The position numbers were made by a program, and so were the translations under genes. From Linderina pennispora (taxonomy: Eukaryota > Kickxellomycota > Kickxellomycetes > Kickxellales > Kickxellaceae), in assembly GCF_002104995.1 (NCBI RefSeq), contig NW_024468263.1:372001-436000 (forward strand): a stretch of 64,000 bases of DNA. The letters are read 5' to 3'. The notes below the pieces were generated by a model that was not told where the DNA came from, ran no database searches, and worked only from the letters and a program-made list of their open reading frames with translations. Numbering within the stretch: position 1 is the stretch's first letter; the number at the start of each line of letters is the position of its first letter. Positions 40,261-51,165 of the stretch are shown here, piece after piece.

Positions 40261-43050
40261 CTAAATCTCAAACCCCAAGGCAATCAGGAACTTGGGCAGC
40301 CATTTGATTCTCTCTCTGACTCGTGGTGGAATCGACTCGTCAATCGGTAGCCCTTCATAGACGACATCGCCAAACCTGTAGGAGATGGTCTGCTCGCGCT
40401 GGCGTACCAGTAGACGGCACCCATCGCAAAACAGCATGGTGAATACAAGGTCATCGTCACCATCGCTGCGCCCGCTATTAGCCACAAGACACCATCCGAG
40501 GTCATCGATGAACCCAGCGTCGTCGAACAGCTGCTGCGAGATCCCGTCGATGTTTCTCCGGAATCGGTTCGCTGGTGTGCGCAGACATCCAGGCGTCGTC
40601 AAGAACCGGTACGGGTCTTGCAGGTTGGGGGTCCGGGTTGGCGAAGTGTAGTCAGTCACCAGCTGCGTCAGCGGACCCATGTTGACACGTCGTGTTGGCG
40701 TATCATCTATCACCCGCCTGTCAACCATATTCGTGTCCCAGTGCGGTGGTTTGCGCGGTTCGGGCGACAGGCCAGAGTATGCAGGCGGTGGGCGCTGTCT
40801 GACTGGCGGTATACGGCTGCGGCTGTGATGACGTGACAGAATCTGGCGCACCGCACCGCTGCCCCCATTGACGGCCGTTGACGAGCCTGCCGTCTGCGTT
40901 GTAGTGGTAGCTGTCCGGTCGACTGTGGGCCGTGTTGAGGAGCGGCGCACAAGTCCAGGCGGCACAAAGTCTAGGTTGCCAGCATCTTGATCCCACCCCA
41001 GCTTTACCGGATACTGGATCTCGCCGCGGTACTGCGCCCGCACGCTGCTGTCATCCTCAAACACACGCACCAGCGAATCAAATCCAAGCACCTTGCGCAG
41101 TGCCTCCATGGCATGGCTCAGGATCCCCCGCGCCCTGGCTGGGACCCGCGTGTGCCTGTTGATATCCAGAGCGCTCAGGTCCAGAGACAAGTCATCGGAG
41201 CTCCGGCGGTGGTCGGGTGGCGATGCAGCAAGCGGAATCTTCAGTATCTCGTTGGGAAGATCCTGCTGAGACGGAATTTCGACGGTGGCAAGGGCAGTCT
41301 GGCGCGACACTGTGACCTTGATGCCGTTGAAGAAAGCGAATGCAAAATCAGCCTGCGGGTCGTTCTCGAAAAGCGTGCCTTCGCCTTGCGGTGTTGTGAT
41401 CTGGATGCGCTTCTGCTGCGACAGAAGAAAGCTGACACAACGGCATGCAATCCGTACGCCCCTTGCCACACGCTCTGGCAGCGCTTGCATATCCCAGGCA
41501 TATACACGATGTGCTGTCTCGGGCGACAGAAGCTGCAATTGCGCTGGCCGCTTGAACTCGCTTATCTGCTTTGCTCTGTCGTCCATGGCAATCACCGACG
41601 GCAGCGTGCTGAGGTCCAGCACCAACAGTCGGTCCTCGCGGATGTACACTTTGCCGTTCTTCATTGCACGCTTCATTTCTGGTAGCCGCCGTATCGAGAA
41701 CGCCTGCAAATCCACATGTTTCGCTGATGCTGTCCCGGTGTCACCGCTGTTGTGTACCCGTGAATACGACACATCGGCAGAGCGGGGTCGGCGGTGATGG
41801 TGATCTGAAGGCTGTTGTTGCTGGCTGTAATCTCTGGACCGCCGGTAAACGTGGCCGACGGCACTATCGTGCTCTCTTGATACTGCTGGCCGGCCATCGA
41901 GGGGCGGTGCTGCTAGAGCCAAATCCCCGTCGTCATGCCGCCGCCGATTGAGGATATTTCCTGGCTGCCGCGGCGGCAAGACATTGGGCCCGCCATGGTT
42001 ATGAGACGTATGGGCTGAGCGAAAACGCCGTTGCTGGAACGGCTCCTGCTGCTGTCTTTGCTGCTGCCTAGCGAGTTCCTCGACTGGCACCAGCCTGTGC
42101 TCGGGCAGATGCGATGCAAAGAATGGGTGCTCCAGCAGCCTCTGGGTAGTAATCCGCTGCCGCGGATCAATACGCAGCATTGCACGCACCAGGTTCCTTG
42201 CCTCATGCGAGAGGTCGTACGGCAGCCGGATCTGTCTCACCGCATCCTCTGTAATCCGCGACACATTGCGAAACGGCTGCGCTCCGGTCAACAGCGTAAC
42301 AAACAGGCACCCGAGCGCCCACACATCCGACTCGACGCCGTAGGGCTGGCGGGCCAGGATCTCAGGCGAAATGTAGCTCGGGGTGCCACACATGGTGGTG
42401 GTCTCTGTGCGGTCGTTGCGGAGCCATGTGGCCAGGCCGAAGTCGCCAATCCGGACATCCAGGGTTTCTGTCAGCAAGATGTTGGCCAGCTTCAGATCGC
42501 GGTGCAGGATTTGGCGCCCATGCAGGTATGCAATGCCCCGGCACACCTGCTGCATCACATGGCGGGCCTCAGCTTCGCTTAATGGCGCCAACTCTGTGGT
42601 CAGGGACTTGTCGAGCTTGCCCCGATTGCGCAAGTACCGCCATATGTCGCCATGCGAGCACAGCTCCATGACTATGTAGACATACTGTGAGTCCTCGAAC
42701 GAGTCGTACAACCGCACAATGTGTGTGTGGCCCAGCGTCTCGTGGATCGCGACCTCTGCTGCCAGCCGCTGCTCCGCCGCGCGGCTCTTTAGCGCTGCCT
42801 TGTCGATTTTCTTTATTGCCACCTCACCGCCTGAACTCCTCGCTAGTGGCAAGTGCCGCGCATTGCGGGTCAGCACAGCTCGGTAGACTTTGCCAAACCC
42901 ACCGCGCCCAATGCGCTCCATGAATGTGAAATCGTGCGCTGTCAGCTCGTCCGCATTGCCGTCCCTGTGGTTCTGCGAGACGCCCTGCCTGTGCAGTTTA
43001 GCGAAATCCGTCGAGAGCGGCCGATACACCGGGTGCTGTCGAGCGTACAT
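40261..43050 (-). CDS. PLK4: Polo-like kinase 4 (SAK) with all three polo boxes
   Basis: 929 residues, no intron. Kinase domain about 41-311: Gly loop GRGGFGKV (48-55), Lys80, HRDLKLANILL (183-193), DFG at 203-205, T-loop 'MCGTPSYISPEI'. A Gln/Arg-rich linker follows. A cryptic polo box begins about residue 448 ('FSIRRLPEMKRAMKNGKVYI') and includes the 'ENDPQADFAFAFFNGIKV' segment characteristic of PLK4. A C-terminal third polo box (about 855-925) carries 'LFCDGCRLLVRQ..TISY..G'. PLK4 is the master kinase of centriole duplication, so its presence next to a non-flagellate gene set is notable. PLK1 is excluded by the polo-box arrangement. Confidence 0.82.
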   Translation of the reverse strand: MYARQHPVYRPLSTDFAKLHRQGVSQNHRDGNADELTAHDFTFMERIGRGGFGKVYRAVLTRNARHLPLARSSGGEVAIKKIDKAALKSRAAEQRLAAEVAIHETLGHTHIVRLYDSFEDSQYVYIVMELCSHGDIWRYLRNRGKLDKSLTTELAPLSEAEARHVMQQVCRGIAYLHGRQILHRDLKLANILLTETLDVRIGDFGLATWLRNDRTETTTMCGTPSYISPEILARQPYGVESDVWALGCLFVTLLTGAQPFRNVSRITEDAVRQIRLPYDLSHEARNLVRAMLRIDPRQRITTQRLLEHPFFASHLPEHRLVPVEELARQQQRQQQEPFQQRRFRSAHTSHNHGGPNVLPPRQPGNILNRRRHDDGDLALAAPPLDGRPAVSREHDSAVGHVYRRSRDYSQQQQPSDHHHRRPRSADVSYSRVHNSGDTGTASAKHVDLQAFSIRRLPEMKRAMKNGKVYIREDRLLVLDLSTLPSVIAMDDRAKQISEFKRPAQLQLLSPETAHRVYAWDMQALPERVARGVRIACRCVSFLLSQQKRIQITTPQGEGTLFENDPQADFAFAFFNGIKVTVSRQTALATVEIPSQQDLPNEILKIPLAASPPDHRRSSDDLSLDLSALDINRHTRVPARARGILSHAMEALRKVLGFDSLVRVFEDDSSVRAQYRGEIQYPVKLGWDQDAGNLDFVPPGLVRRSSTRPTVDRTATTTTQTAGSSTAVNGGSGAVRQILSRHHSRSRIPPVRQRPPPAYSGLSPEPRKPPHWDTNMVDRRVIDDTPTRRVNMGPLTQLVTDYTSPTRTPNLQDPYRFLTTPGCLRTPANRFRRNIDGISQQLFDDAGFIDDLGWCLVANSGRSDGDDDLVFTMLFCDGCRLLVRQREQTISYRFGDVVYEGLPIDESIPPRVRERIKWLPKFLIALGFEI

Positions 43051-43224
43051 TTTGCAGAAATGCAGTGAAAAATAGAAATGAGTATAAGCAGGATAGCGCT
43101 TTGAGACTCAAGGAGCGAAGAAAACCGCCGCTTGCTTTCAGCTAGCCACACTAAATTTTTTTTGGAGTAAACAAACTCGCCCTCCCACTTGCTGCGAGGG
43201 GCTAGATTTATTCTCTATCCAGAT

Positions 43225-44418
43225 TTACTTCTTGGCCCTGCCCATGCCCGAGCGGAAGTACACGACATCACCGTCCTCGCACACAGCGTCCTTGCCGCGG
43301 ATGTACAGCTTGCCCTGCGCCTTGAGGTCGGGCTCGGAGCCGGCAGCCTTGAGCTCGTCAAACTTCATCACGTCGACCTGGATCAGCGAATCGGCGATCT
43401 CGTTATGGATCGAGCGCGCAGCCTCAGTCATCTTGGCGCCCTTGCGGCAGGTCCACGCACGCACCTCAGTGCCATGGCCGGCGGTGAAGAAGTGCTGCAG
43501 GTCCAGCGAGTGGTAGCCAGTGGTGATGATCTTGGGGAACGCCGACGCACCCTTGGTCTCGGCCAGGTACGCGTCACGGTCCGCACCCTCCATGGCCTGC
43601 AGCGTCGTCTCGAACACACCCGAGAACGGAATCAGCATGTCTCCAGGGTTGTTCTCGTCAATCCACGCCTTGATCTTGGGCAGGAACTTGTTCTTGCGCC
43701 GCACATAGTCCTTCTCGCTCACATTCGCCAGGTAGATCACCGGCTTCGCCGTCAGCAGCATCTGCTGGTTGATCACGTAGATTTCCTTGTTCGTCCAGTC
43801 GCCCTTGCGCACGTCCTTGCCCGACTTCAGGAACTCCAGCACCTTCTCCAGCGTCCCAAACTCCTCCTTCTTCTTCTTGTCGTCCGCGTTACCGCCGTTG
43901 CCCAGCCGCGCAATGTTCTTCGCCTGCTCGTCAATCGTCTTGCTCAGGAACGCAATGTCCTTCATGCGCAGCTCGCTGTGGATGATATCCAGATCACGTC
44001 CCGGATCAACCTCGCCCTCGACGTGCACGACGTCGGGGTCGTTGAACGCACGCACAACGTGGAAGATACCGTCCACCGCACGCACGTGCGACAGGAACGC
44101 ATTGCCCAGGCCAGCTCCCTCCGACGCGCCCTTCACCAGACCTGCAATGTCGATGATCGTCAGGTACGCAGGCACCTTCGACGAGGGCTTGTAGTGCTCG
44201 CACAGCCAGTCAAACCGCTCGTCCGGGACTGCAACACGCGACTCCTCGGGGTCAATCGTGCAGAACGGGTAGTTCTCAGCTGCGACTGCCGAGCTGGTGA
44301 TGGCATTGAAGAACGTCGATTTGCCCACATTCGGCAGACCAACAACACCAATCTTCAGATTGTTGCCGGGCCGTCCCAGCCGGGCCTTATCCTCAGTCGC
44401 TTGCTTCTTGGGAGGCAT
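43225..44418 (-). CDS. OLA1: Obg-like ATPase 1 (OLA1/YchF)
   Basis: 397 residues. P-loop 'GLPNVGKST' (27-35), 'DIAGLV' switch, and 'NVSE' in place of the GTP-specific NKxD, as expected for the ATP-preferring YchF subfamily. The protein ends in a TGS domain with 'GDVVYFRSGMGRAKK'. Length equals human OLA1 (396). OLA1 is a cytosolic, ribosome-associated ATPase in translation and stress control. The ATG at 44418 is the family start. An in-frame ATG at 44535 would add 39 Arg/Ser-rich residues (see findings). Codon use is strongly biased, consistent with high expression. Confidence 0.95.
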   Translation of the reverse strand: MPPKKQATEDKARLGRPGNNLKIGVVGLPNVGKSTFFNAITSSAVAAENYPFCTIDPEESRVAVPDERFDWLCEHYKPSSKVPAYLTIIDIAGLVKGASEGAGLGNAFLSHVRAVDGIFHVVRAFNDPDVVHVEGEVDPGRDLDIIHSELRMKDIAFLSKTIDEQAKNIARLGNGGNADDKKKKEEFGTLEKVLEFLKSGKDVRKGDWTNKEIYVINQQMLLTAKPVIYLANVSEKDYVRRKNKFLPKIKAWIDENNPGDMLIPFSGVFETTLQAMEGADRDAYLAETKGASAFPKIITTGYHSLDLQHFFTAGHGTEVRAWTCRKGAKMTEAARSIHNEIADSLIQVDVMKFDELKAAGSEPDLKAQGKLYIRGKDAVCEDGDVVYFRSGMGRAKK

Positions 44419-44895
44419 TTTCTTTTTCAAAGATACCGCAGTCGTGGAAAATGCTAGGCGCGAAGTGTATATAACCAAAGGTGTTTTGGAAAGAGTCAAG
44501 AGACGAGTCGCAACGAAGCTGGGCTGGAACAACATAATGTGTTATTTTTTTCTTCGGGTTGGAGAGCACAGGCGTGGGTGGCTTCTATGATACGGTCTCA
44601 GCAAAGCGAACCTGTGCCTTCCCCCAAAATCCAGGATCAGCGCAAAAAATTTTGCTTCTGACGTAGCTGATTATCGCGGTGATTGGATGCTTCGCATCAC
44701 GTGAACACACCGTTTGCTGCGTCCGGTGGTCCGGCATACTAGAAACTTCCTGCTTGCGCCGGCGACTTTTCTGGGCTGCAACCACAATGGATGACTGGCC
44801 CGACATACCAGACATGCTTATCGATGTCGCAATGTATATGATGCGGTTTTAAAGCACAGATTCATAGTGGTTTGTTTGTGATCTCCATTTGTACC
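44419..44895. other. Intergenic, OLA1 promoter
   Basis: About 480 bases. A 21-codon plus-strand frame near 44787 ('MDDWPDIPDM') is too short to accept. No other feature seen. Confidence 0.35.
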
Positions 44896-45492
44896 TTAGA
44901 AGAGTGCTACAGCAACAGCAATGGCGACTGCAGTGCCGAATGAGCCAGTCAGGACATTGGTGGCGCCACTGGTACTTTTTGAAGCCACTGAGGTGGATGA
45001 CTTGGCAGTACCTGAAGCTGACGAGCCTGATGATGGAGATTTACCTGTTGGCGAGGCACTTGTTGGCGAAGCAGAGGCAGATAGAGTCAGCCTGGATGGG
45101 GCAATTGTCATGGATTTGCTGGCACCAGACGTTGTCGATGCATCTGATGGAGATGAGGTTGCAGATGAAGTTTCACTTCCACCTGTAGGTATGGGCTTGC
45201 CGTTGGCAGTGAACCCAGTAATGCCAGCACGCGACAAGATGTTGTTCACAATCTCTGGCGGAAATGCAGTTGCGACCTGCTGGACAAGATCACTGTCGAA
45301 GGCTTGGGTGATCTTGGTACCACCGATGACTGAAGTGGCAACCGCATACAGTTTCGGATCTGCTGCCTGAAGCATAGGCAGGCTGTCGTCGATGAGATCC
45401 CCTAGATCATCCCAGTGAGCAGAGATCTCAGCGAGCGGGTCGACGGTGGCCAAAGCAACAGAAACCAGGGCAGTAACAGCAGCAATCTTCAT
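44896..45492 (-). CDS. ISxHW-family GPI-type protein
   Basis: 198 residues from the ATG at 45492: signal peptide (1-17), ISxHW domain (about 18-105) with 'DPLAEISAHW', 'LPMLQAADPKLY', 'GTKITQAF', 'LVQQVATAFPPEIVNN' and 'RAGITG'. A long Ser/Thr/Ala stalk and a hydrophobic tail ('GTAVAIAVAVALF') follow, as in a GPI anchor. It is intact in one frame, so it shows the complete family layout. Its closest relative here is the 46.7-47.4 kb gene. TATATAAA is 119 bases upstream. Role at the wall inferred. Confidence 0.75.
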   Translation of the reverse strand: MKIAAVTALVSVALATVDPLAEISAHWDDLGDLIDDSLPMLQAADPKLYAVATSVIGGTKITQAFDSDLVQQVATAFPPEIVNNILSRAGITGFTANGKPIPTGGSETSSATSSPSDASTTSGASKSMTIAPSRLTLSASASPTSASPTGKSPSSGSSASGTAKSSTSVASKSTSGATNVLTGSFGTAVAIAVAVALF

Positions 45493-46722
45493 GGTTGATG
45501 GAGTGAAAGGAAACCTAAAGACCTTGGAAGAGATGTGGTTGGCGGAACGCAGTGGTTTATTAGGCGTGAAGGTGTAGCAAATCCCCAGAACAATGCGTAG
45601 CTGCGCTCGGTTTATATACTGGCAGAAACATCTTGTCCACGACGGAACGAAATCAATCCACTTCCAATAACCCCGCTCTGGAAACGACAGAGTGTGAATG
45701 GTAAAGCTGACCACGGTTATTTTTACATTGTCAATACGCCACCCACTATGCTATTTCTATAACCTGTACATGTAGTTGTTTCCAGAGATATCATTCAATG
45801 GCCTGGGGTACTTTTGTAGCTCTACAAAGACACTGCACTTTTCTTTTGTGATGCTGCTGGACAGATCTGTCGGCTGGGGGTGCATAGCCGTCGATCAAGT
45901 TTCCTGATGTCTAAAACAGGTCTCTGGGCTTTCCATTTTCAATATGTACGAATCACATGTGCTCATAAGGGGTTGTGGACAGCAGCATTACATACTCGGC
46001 TGACTCGGCTCGACACAATTTGGTGCGGCTCGCTCACGGACAAATGAGATTATCTTCGAGGTGTGTGGAAGATTATCAGGCAAATGTGCCAATCGTTTCT
46101 CGGTGTGATGCGCTTACTTTTTCTGCACCGCACATTGCACAATTCCACTTGCTGGCACCGTTTCTTTCCCAATGGCCGGCAGTAAGTGGGATTCTGGGAA
46201 TAGTCTTGTGGTACTGGATGGGGCTGCCACTGCCCGGGGCTGAATGCGTCCTGGCGCGCCTCGTTCCACGGCAAATAATACACGGGGACAGGCTACCAAA
46301 AATAGGCGTCTATAGTGGGAAGAGCAGAGGTGCCCGTGAGCACAAGACCACCACCAGCTGTCATCTATGTACTAAATTGCTCAACGTGTGAACGTGAAAC
46401 TCGACTGGGATGCGCGAATGACGTACCTCCCTGCTGATGCAATTGAGCTGCGGCCGGATGGAATCCACTTTACGGAATGCAAACCTGCTGCAACTGAGCG
46501 TGCGCAGGAACAATGTGTAGTTGGATGTGCTGCTCCCCGAATTCCACCCTGCCCCCAAACTAGCATGTCCGGACGCGTTCCAGGTACAAACAATGAATGC
46601 CAGCTAATGCCCTCAATGGAAATAGTCATTCGACATGTATGCGGGAAGCTTGTGTTTTTTGTAAGGTTTATCGGATATCAGGTGGAAACAAACGCAAATT
46701 AGGAAATAAGACTCATGCGGGC
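45493..46722. other. Intergenic between two ISxHW genes
   Basis: About 1.2 kb, no credible gene. Contains the TATATAAA of the upstream ISxHW gene (45611-45618) and nothing else I can name. Confidence 0.4.
45611..45618 (-). promoter_or_regulatory. TATA box of ISxHW gene (45 kb)
   Basis: TATATAAA on the minus strand, about 119 bases from the ATG at 45492. Confidence 0.45.
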
Positions 46723-47405
46723 TTAGAAGAAGGCAGCGGCGGCAACAATGGCGGCACCGAACGAGCCAGCCAGGACCTTGGCGGCGCCGTTGCTCTCGGT
46801 CTTCTTGTCAGTAGCCGACGACTTGTCAGCACCCGACTTGTCAGCACCCGACGAGGACTTGGGGGCAGTCGACGGCTTGGCACCCGAAGCAGCGGACTCC
46901 TCATCAGCCTCAGAGCCGAGCTCCGAGGTGTGAGAAGCGGACGGCTTGGGAGCCGAGGTGGGGGCAGCCGACGGCTTGTCCTCAGCCGACGAGGACGGGG
47001 CGGAAGTGGGGGCGGCCGACGGCTTATCCTCAGCCGACGAGGACTGGGCGGCGGTGGGCTCGGGGCTCGACTCGGCGGCGGTGGGCTTGGAGTCACCAGT
47101 GGGCAGGGGCTTGCCATCGGCGGTGACGCCGGTGATGCCAGCCTTCTCGAACAGGTTGTTCAGGATGGCGGGGGGATGGCGGTGGCGACCTGCTGGACGA
47201 GATCCGTGTTGAAGGCCTGGGTGATCTTGGTGCCGCCGATGATCGAGGTAGCAGCGGCGTACAGCTTCGCGTCGGCTACCTGGAGAATGGGCAGGTCCTC
47301 CTCAATAAGGCTGGTCAGCTGATCCCAGTGCTCAGAGATGGCGGCGAACGGGTCGACGGCGGCGGCGGCGACGGCGGCAAGAGCGGCGATGGCGGCAATC
47401 TTCAT
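46723..47405 (-). CDS. ISxHW-family GPI-type protein, one frame break
   Basis: The ATG at 47405 opens a signal peptide and an ISxHW domain ('DPFAAISEHW', 'LPILQVADAKLY', 'GTKITQAF', 'LVQQVATAIP'). At a G6 run (47170-47175) the frame is lost; a seventh G would give 'AIPPAILNNLF.KAGITGVT' and a continuous frame of about 227 residues to the TAA at 46723. The rest is a Ser/Ala/Lys/Asp repeat stalk ('SAEDKPSAAPTSAP' type) and a hydrophobic GPI-type end. The repair by one base in a homopolymer, while everything else is intact, argues for sequence error. TATAAAAC is about 155 bases upstream. Confidence 0.72.
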
Positions 47406-47557
47406 TTTGAATGTGCTGTGTTTGTTCGTAAAACGAAAGAGGGTATTAGATGTGCGGACGAGATATCCTAACGGTACAAAAGGGAGAGAGGGAAAGAAAA
47501 AGATTCTTAGGGCAGTGGAACTTGGTGCATCTGGCAGTGGCCTGCTTCCCGGTTCTG

Positions 47558-47565
47558 TTTTATAC
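47558..47565 (-). promoter_or_regulatory. TATA box of ISxHW gene (47 kb)
   Basis: TATAAAAC on the minus strand, about 155 bases upstream of the ATG at 47405. Confidence 0.4.
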
Positions 47566-50500
47566 TGCTGTCGGCCCGACATGCCAACAAGGGGCGAATC
47601 TGCCCTTAGTGTACGAGACTGAGGGATGAGGCGGCTCCAGACAGCAGCAGTCATTTCTGCCAATAAAGAGGGACGAGGGGGGTGTTGCGAACCTCAATGT
47701 CGTCTTCACTTGCACTGGTGGCAAAGGAGAAGAGAAAGGAGGGATTTTCAATATGCCCAATCACATTCGTAGCAAATCTGCAAACATTATCGCAATTTCT
47801 GTTGTTGACGCGGCGCTCCCATTGTGCAGCCAGCATTTTCCACTAAAACCGTGGGTGTTTGCGGCCCACAGCCGCCTGTCTGGCAATGGCGTGGAGTGTC
47901 AGCAAAAGCATTGGTTTGCGCCCTGTCGCCGCTGTCAAAATGCCGTTTTTCCGTGGGCATATTGGCCAGTTGGCTGTCATATTGAACACAATTGGCCTAG
48001 GAGCTGACTAGGACAGGAGCAAAACACACGCCTCTCACTGCCGGCCCTTCTAGGGACACAGGACGGGCAGGGCCAGCAGACGGGGATTGGGCAGAATTTA
48101 CGGGATCATCTTTAGCCTGAAGCTGGTCGCTTCGCTCAATCCACATTTCCGAGTGGGTTCTCAGTGTATCGCATGCTGCCCGTCGTTGACGCCCAAGGGA
48201 TGGGACCACTGGCCAGGGCGAATTGCACTGCTAATCATATGTGGCTGCAGAAGGCGTAGAATGGGTTGTCTCTGAAAAATGGACTGCTCCACACGCCGCA
48301 GCCTTCCAATCTAAACAGACGCTGCTGTCCGACACGGCATAAGTTTTTTATGTTTTTGGCCATCCCCACACAGCCTGTAGCAAACCGCCATTTACCAGCA
48401 ACTCGCTGCGAAAGAGGATTTGGGCATTCCGCTTGTGCGACGTACAGTGGTAGTGAGCAGCAATTCTGGCTGTTTTCTGTGTTGCTAGCAAATGGCCAGT
48501 CCGCAAGAATGGTCCCACCAGCTGTATTTTTTCCTGCGCAGACCGCCTGGAGGCGGAAGCCACGCGCCCTTTACAGCCAGCCCGCAGGCAGGCGGGCCCA
48601 ACCGTTTGCGTCGTGCATGCCGAATGGTCCGCACATTCATTGGAAGGGGCAGTCGTAGAAGGGCCTCGCTTTTTGCTGGTCAGCAGCCAGCTCGGCTGCA
48701 GGATGGAGGGAAATGGACAGAGACAGAGAGCACGGGATTTGCCGCCTTGACGGGTATCTACAAGGATTCTTTCATATGCCAGTGTCAGGCTGCTTCGCTT
48801 ATTCCGCTCTGTCCTTCTGGCCGAGCCAGATGGAAACCGGTTGTCATTTCAGAGGAAATGCGTCTCATTATTTTATTGCAGCGAGTGTTTGCCAGCATGT
48901 AAAGGGCTCGTGATGGTGCAGACGAGCAAAAGGAGCAACCGCTGCTTCCCAACTGGTTCTCAGACTCTGCGCCCCGCCGATTACTTTGTACAATCACTCA
49001 GCGATCTCCCTACGCAAGAGCGTCCGTGCATCGCCAGCTTCTTTTTTGGCCCGCATCGGCAAATCCATGGTATGTTTCGTTTTTGCCTGTTTTGGCGGAA
49101 AATGGGGATTATGCTGTATGGAACCTGGCTCCAAGCAGAACGCAAGTGGTGTATGCACCTGCCATGTATAATCATTTTCCCAGAGCCTGGTGGGGAGCTG
49201 GTTTGGGGATCCAAAGTGGTCCACTTGCTCCACGCAGTAACCCCGGGTACGTTGGGAGGAGGCAGACTGACAGCCAGCCAGACTACTCATGTCAGGATAG
49301 CAGCTCAGCACCAGACATTTTTTGGGGAGGAGGGCTGAGGGACGAGAGGGAGGCAAGGCTACTGCTGTCCGGCAATCAGGTGATACGATTGTGTTGGAGC
49401 CGGTGACGACGTGTTGGGCATGGTATGCACCCGCTGGGATTGCAAGCACACCATGCCGCTGAGCGTGAATGCAGCAGTCCCGGACCGGCATCGTGGAGGA
49501 ACAGATCGAGATAGACGCTGCGGTGTGCTCGGCGCACTTGTAGCCTCCGATGTCTTGGCTTTCCACATGTCGCTGGCCACAGTTATGCGCACCGCCATCG
49601 ATGTGTGTCCTGCAGATATGCAAATGCACGAGGAGAGCCAGATGAGATCCACATGGAGCGATGCCCTCACATGTATCTGCTTGGCGCAATGGCTTGCAGC
49701 GCGCAGAAGGCAAAGCGTATGGTGATTCGGTGATTGGAGCGAAAATGTTGCACAGGGAAGGCCAAGGGGTGGTGGCACCCCACTGGTGACCACCCCCTCA
49801 CTTTTTTCCATTCGACTAGCTGCAGCGGCTGCCGCTTGCTGCCGCAGCGTGCTGAGGGAATGCGGAAAAGGGAAAGGGGTGGCCAAAAGTAGTGTGGATC
49901 CCACTCTTGGTGTATTCTTGGACTTGGACATCCATGAAGCGTTCGGGACAAGCGAATCTGCTGTGCAAGTAACGTGCAATTCATCCTCAATCTCCACTGA
50001 GCCGAGCTAGGCAGCGCAGAGTGGGAATGCAAAAGGGGGCAGTGGGAAACTGCTGTATTACGAGCGATCGTCGAAAGAGTACATTCACCCACGATGTATT
50101 TGGGCCTCCCCACCCGGCACGCAAACAAAAACGTAAGTTTGCAGTAGGACGCTGGACCAGGGGGAGGGGCTAATGTGGTGCCAGGCGAGCTGCCTGGCTG
50201 GCTCATCGCTACATCATGATGGACCGCATCGCAGCGATAAAAACCGATAGTCGGGACCACGCTAGGCGGTCCACTCACCCTGTCTCTCATTGCTCTTGCA
50301 TAGATTTTTCTCCCCTCTTTTCTGCTGCTCATACTCGTGTCATCTGCTAGTCTATTGCCGCCCACTGACGTATATTTTCACCCGCGCCCAGCATACTGCG
50401 TCGTCACGAGCCAATATCTCTTTTTGTTACAAACGACCCACGCGCTCCTCGCCGCCTACCGAAATAAGACTCGAAACACCACAAGGTACGTGCAAAAGCA

Positions 50501-51157
50501 GCTTCCGTGGTTGCCCAGAGCGCATAAAGACCCATTTTGGTCACTGAATCACGTTCATGGAAGGAATTTCTTACCCGATCCACCTTGACAGCATATTTCA
50601 CATGCTATATGTGCCTCCGCGTGGGGAGAAGAGGGGAGCTGTGCTTTTCTGTCCTACGGCCGTGTGATCGACTTTGCCACCAAATATGCCGAGACTGCTT
50701 GTGCTGCTGTGTATGCCTGGACATGTGCCAAAGTGTGTGCGGGCGGAGAAGGACCTGCCAGTGAAGTCGAGTGTCTAGTGACCGCAAGGTGTGTCCGTGT
50801 GTGCGCCCCTAAATCTGGACAAAAATGCGCAAAGGACATGGGTCGGAAAGCGATTGACAGTGCTCGGCACACCAAGCAGCGGTCGGTCACTGCTCCCCGA
50901 CCTCTTGCCCCCACCTCCACCGGTTGCCCAAAACTCCTGGGTTCTACTGCCGCCTGCAATCTTTTTGGTCGGTTGGCGGAAAATCGCCTTGCAAAATTTG
51001 TTGGAGATGCAGTAGAAGAAAAAATGGCGATTCCTCTGGTGACCAATGCTATGCAGGCTGACTTTCTCCCAACCTTTCCCTTCCCGCCTGCGCAACCTGT
51101 ATGCCCACCTCCTGTCGCCGTGCTCAGGGGCAAGAGCGTCCGTGGGGCATGATCACA

Positions 51158-51165
51158 TATATAAG
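51158..51165 (+). promoter_or_regulatory. TATA box of the 51 kb MFS gene
   Basis: TATATAAG, followed by a C/T-rich leader up to the ATG at 51372. Confidence 0.4.

Noticed and set aside
43189-44457. 422-codon frame opposite OLA1
   Set aside because: Full-length antisense shadow of a highly biased gene; His/Arg/Leu-rich with no domain.
44787-44852. 21-codon frame 'MDDWPDIPDM...'
   Set aside because: Too short; no splice site leads to a longer product before the next gene.
48994-50365. Two minus-strand frames of 230-240 codons in the 4 kb gap
   Set aside because: Mixed Cys/Pro/His/Arg composition, overlapping frames on both strands and no domain.
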